From Candidatus Delongbacteria bacterium (GTDB lineage: Bacteria; Bacteroidota; Bacteroidia; Bacteroidales; ML635J-15): a stretch of 5,630 nucleotides of DNA. The DNA is taken from positions 1-5,630 of the forward strand of contig JAQIDD010000385.1 in the NCBI GenBank assembly GCA_027858215.1, read 5' to 3'. Below are positions 5,512 through 5,630 of the stretch, piece by piece. Both the position numbers and the translations under genes were made by a program. How positions within the stretch are numbered: the first letter of the stretch is position 1; each line of letters begins with the position of its first letter. The notes under the pieces are model-generated. The model ran no database searches. It was given only the letters and a program-made list of their open reading frames with translations, and was not told the origin of the DNA.

Positions 5512-5630
5512 CTAGTGTTCGTCAATAAAATCATTGTCTTGTTCATAATGTTTGAGTTCGAGGCCTGCGAAGTATTTAAAACCAAGGATTTTACTTTCGT
5601 AAATGACTGTTTTAAATACGAGCGTAACGA
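5512..5630 (-). CDS. 3' end of an unrecognised gene (partial, 38 codons)
   Basis: On the minus strand a frame is open from the window edge (first whole codon 5626-5628) to TAG at 5512-5514 and encodes 38 residues. It starts VTLVFKTVIYESK and ends in an acidic tail, DNDFIDEH. It runs in the same direction as the hydro-lyase genes and stops just upstream of their candidate promoter. A codon-aligned plus-strand frame starting at ATG 5548 is also open to the edge and cannot be excluded. I prefer the minus frame because of the shared direction and the protein-like composition. The family is not recognised. Confidence 0.5.
   Translation of the reverse strand, partial: VTLVFKTVIYESKILGFKYFAGLELKHYEQDNDFIDEH

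Overview
This window appears to come from a Bacteroidota chromosome, probably from the Flavobacteriia, Cytophagia or Marinilabiliales-type lineages. Four things point there: a secreted protein ending in a type IX secretion (T9SS) type A sorting domain, promoter-like sequences of the TTTG-N19-21-TAnnTTTG kind, start codons without Shine-Dalgarno sequences, and AT-rich spacers. All well-supported genes lie on the minus strand, so transcription runs from high to low coordinates.

Layout in the direction of transcription: (1) about 5512-5630, the probable last 38 codons of an unrecognised gene. (2) 5418-5511, a spacer with a candidate promoter and a 7-bp dyad around it. (3) 3609-5417, an aconitase-superfamily hydro-lyase whose large (LeuC-like) and small (LeuD-like) parts are fused in one reading frame. 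The frame is broken by a single in-frame TAA at 4713-4715, giving a 234-codon and a 361-codon open segment. (4) 3511-3608, a 98-bp spacer holding an inverted array of 7-bp units. (5) 1735-3510, a second, intact fused hydro-lyase of 591 aa. (6) 483-1646, a 387-aa exported protein with PCMD-like, Ig-like and T9SS sorting domains, preceded by its own candidate promoter and followed by a hairpin terminator. (7) 1-482, mostly non-coding, with two strong hairpins and a possible gene end at the left edge.

The two hydro-lyases are divergent tandem paralogues, probably co-transcribed. Both belong to the family that interconverts hydroxy-acid isomers through an unsaturated intermediate (aconitase, homoaconitase, 3-isopropylmalate isomerase, methylmalate/citraconate hydratases). 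Both keep the three cysteines expected to hold a [4Fe-4S] cluster. The sequence does not reveal the substrate of either one. Their recognition-loop regions differ from each other, which suggests different substrates or steps. The exported protein downstream is probably unrelated in function.

The most notable observations are the lone in-frame stop in an otherwise intact gene, the tandem fused paralogues with unusual active-site loops, and the inverted heptamer array between them. I see no RNA genes, CRISPR array, insertion sequence or defence system.
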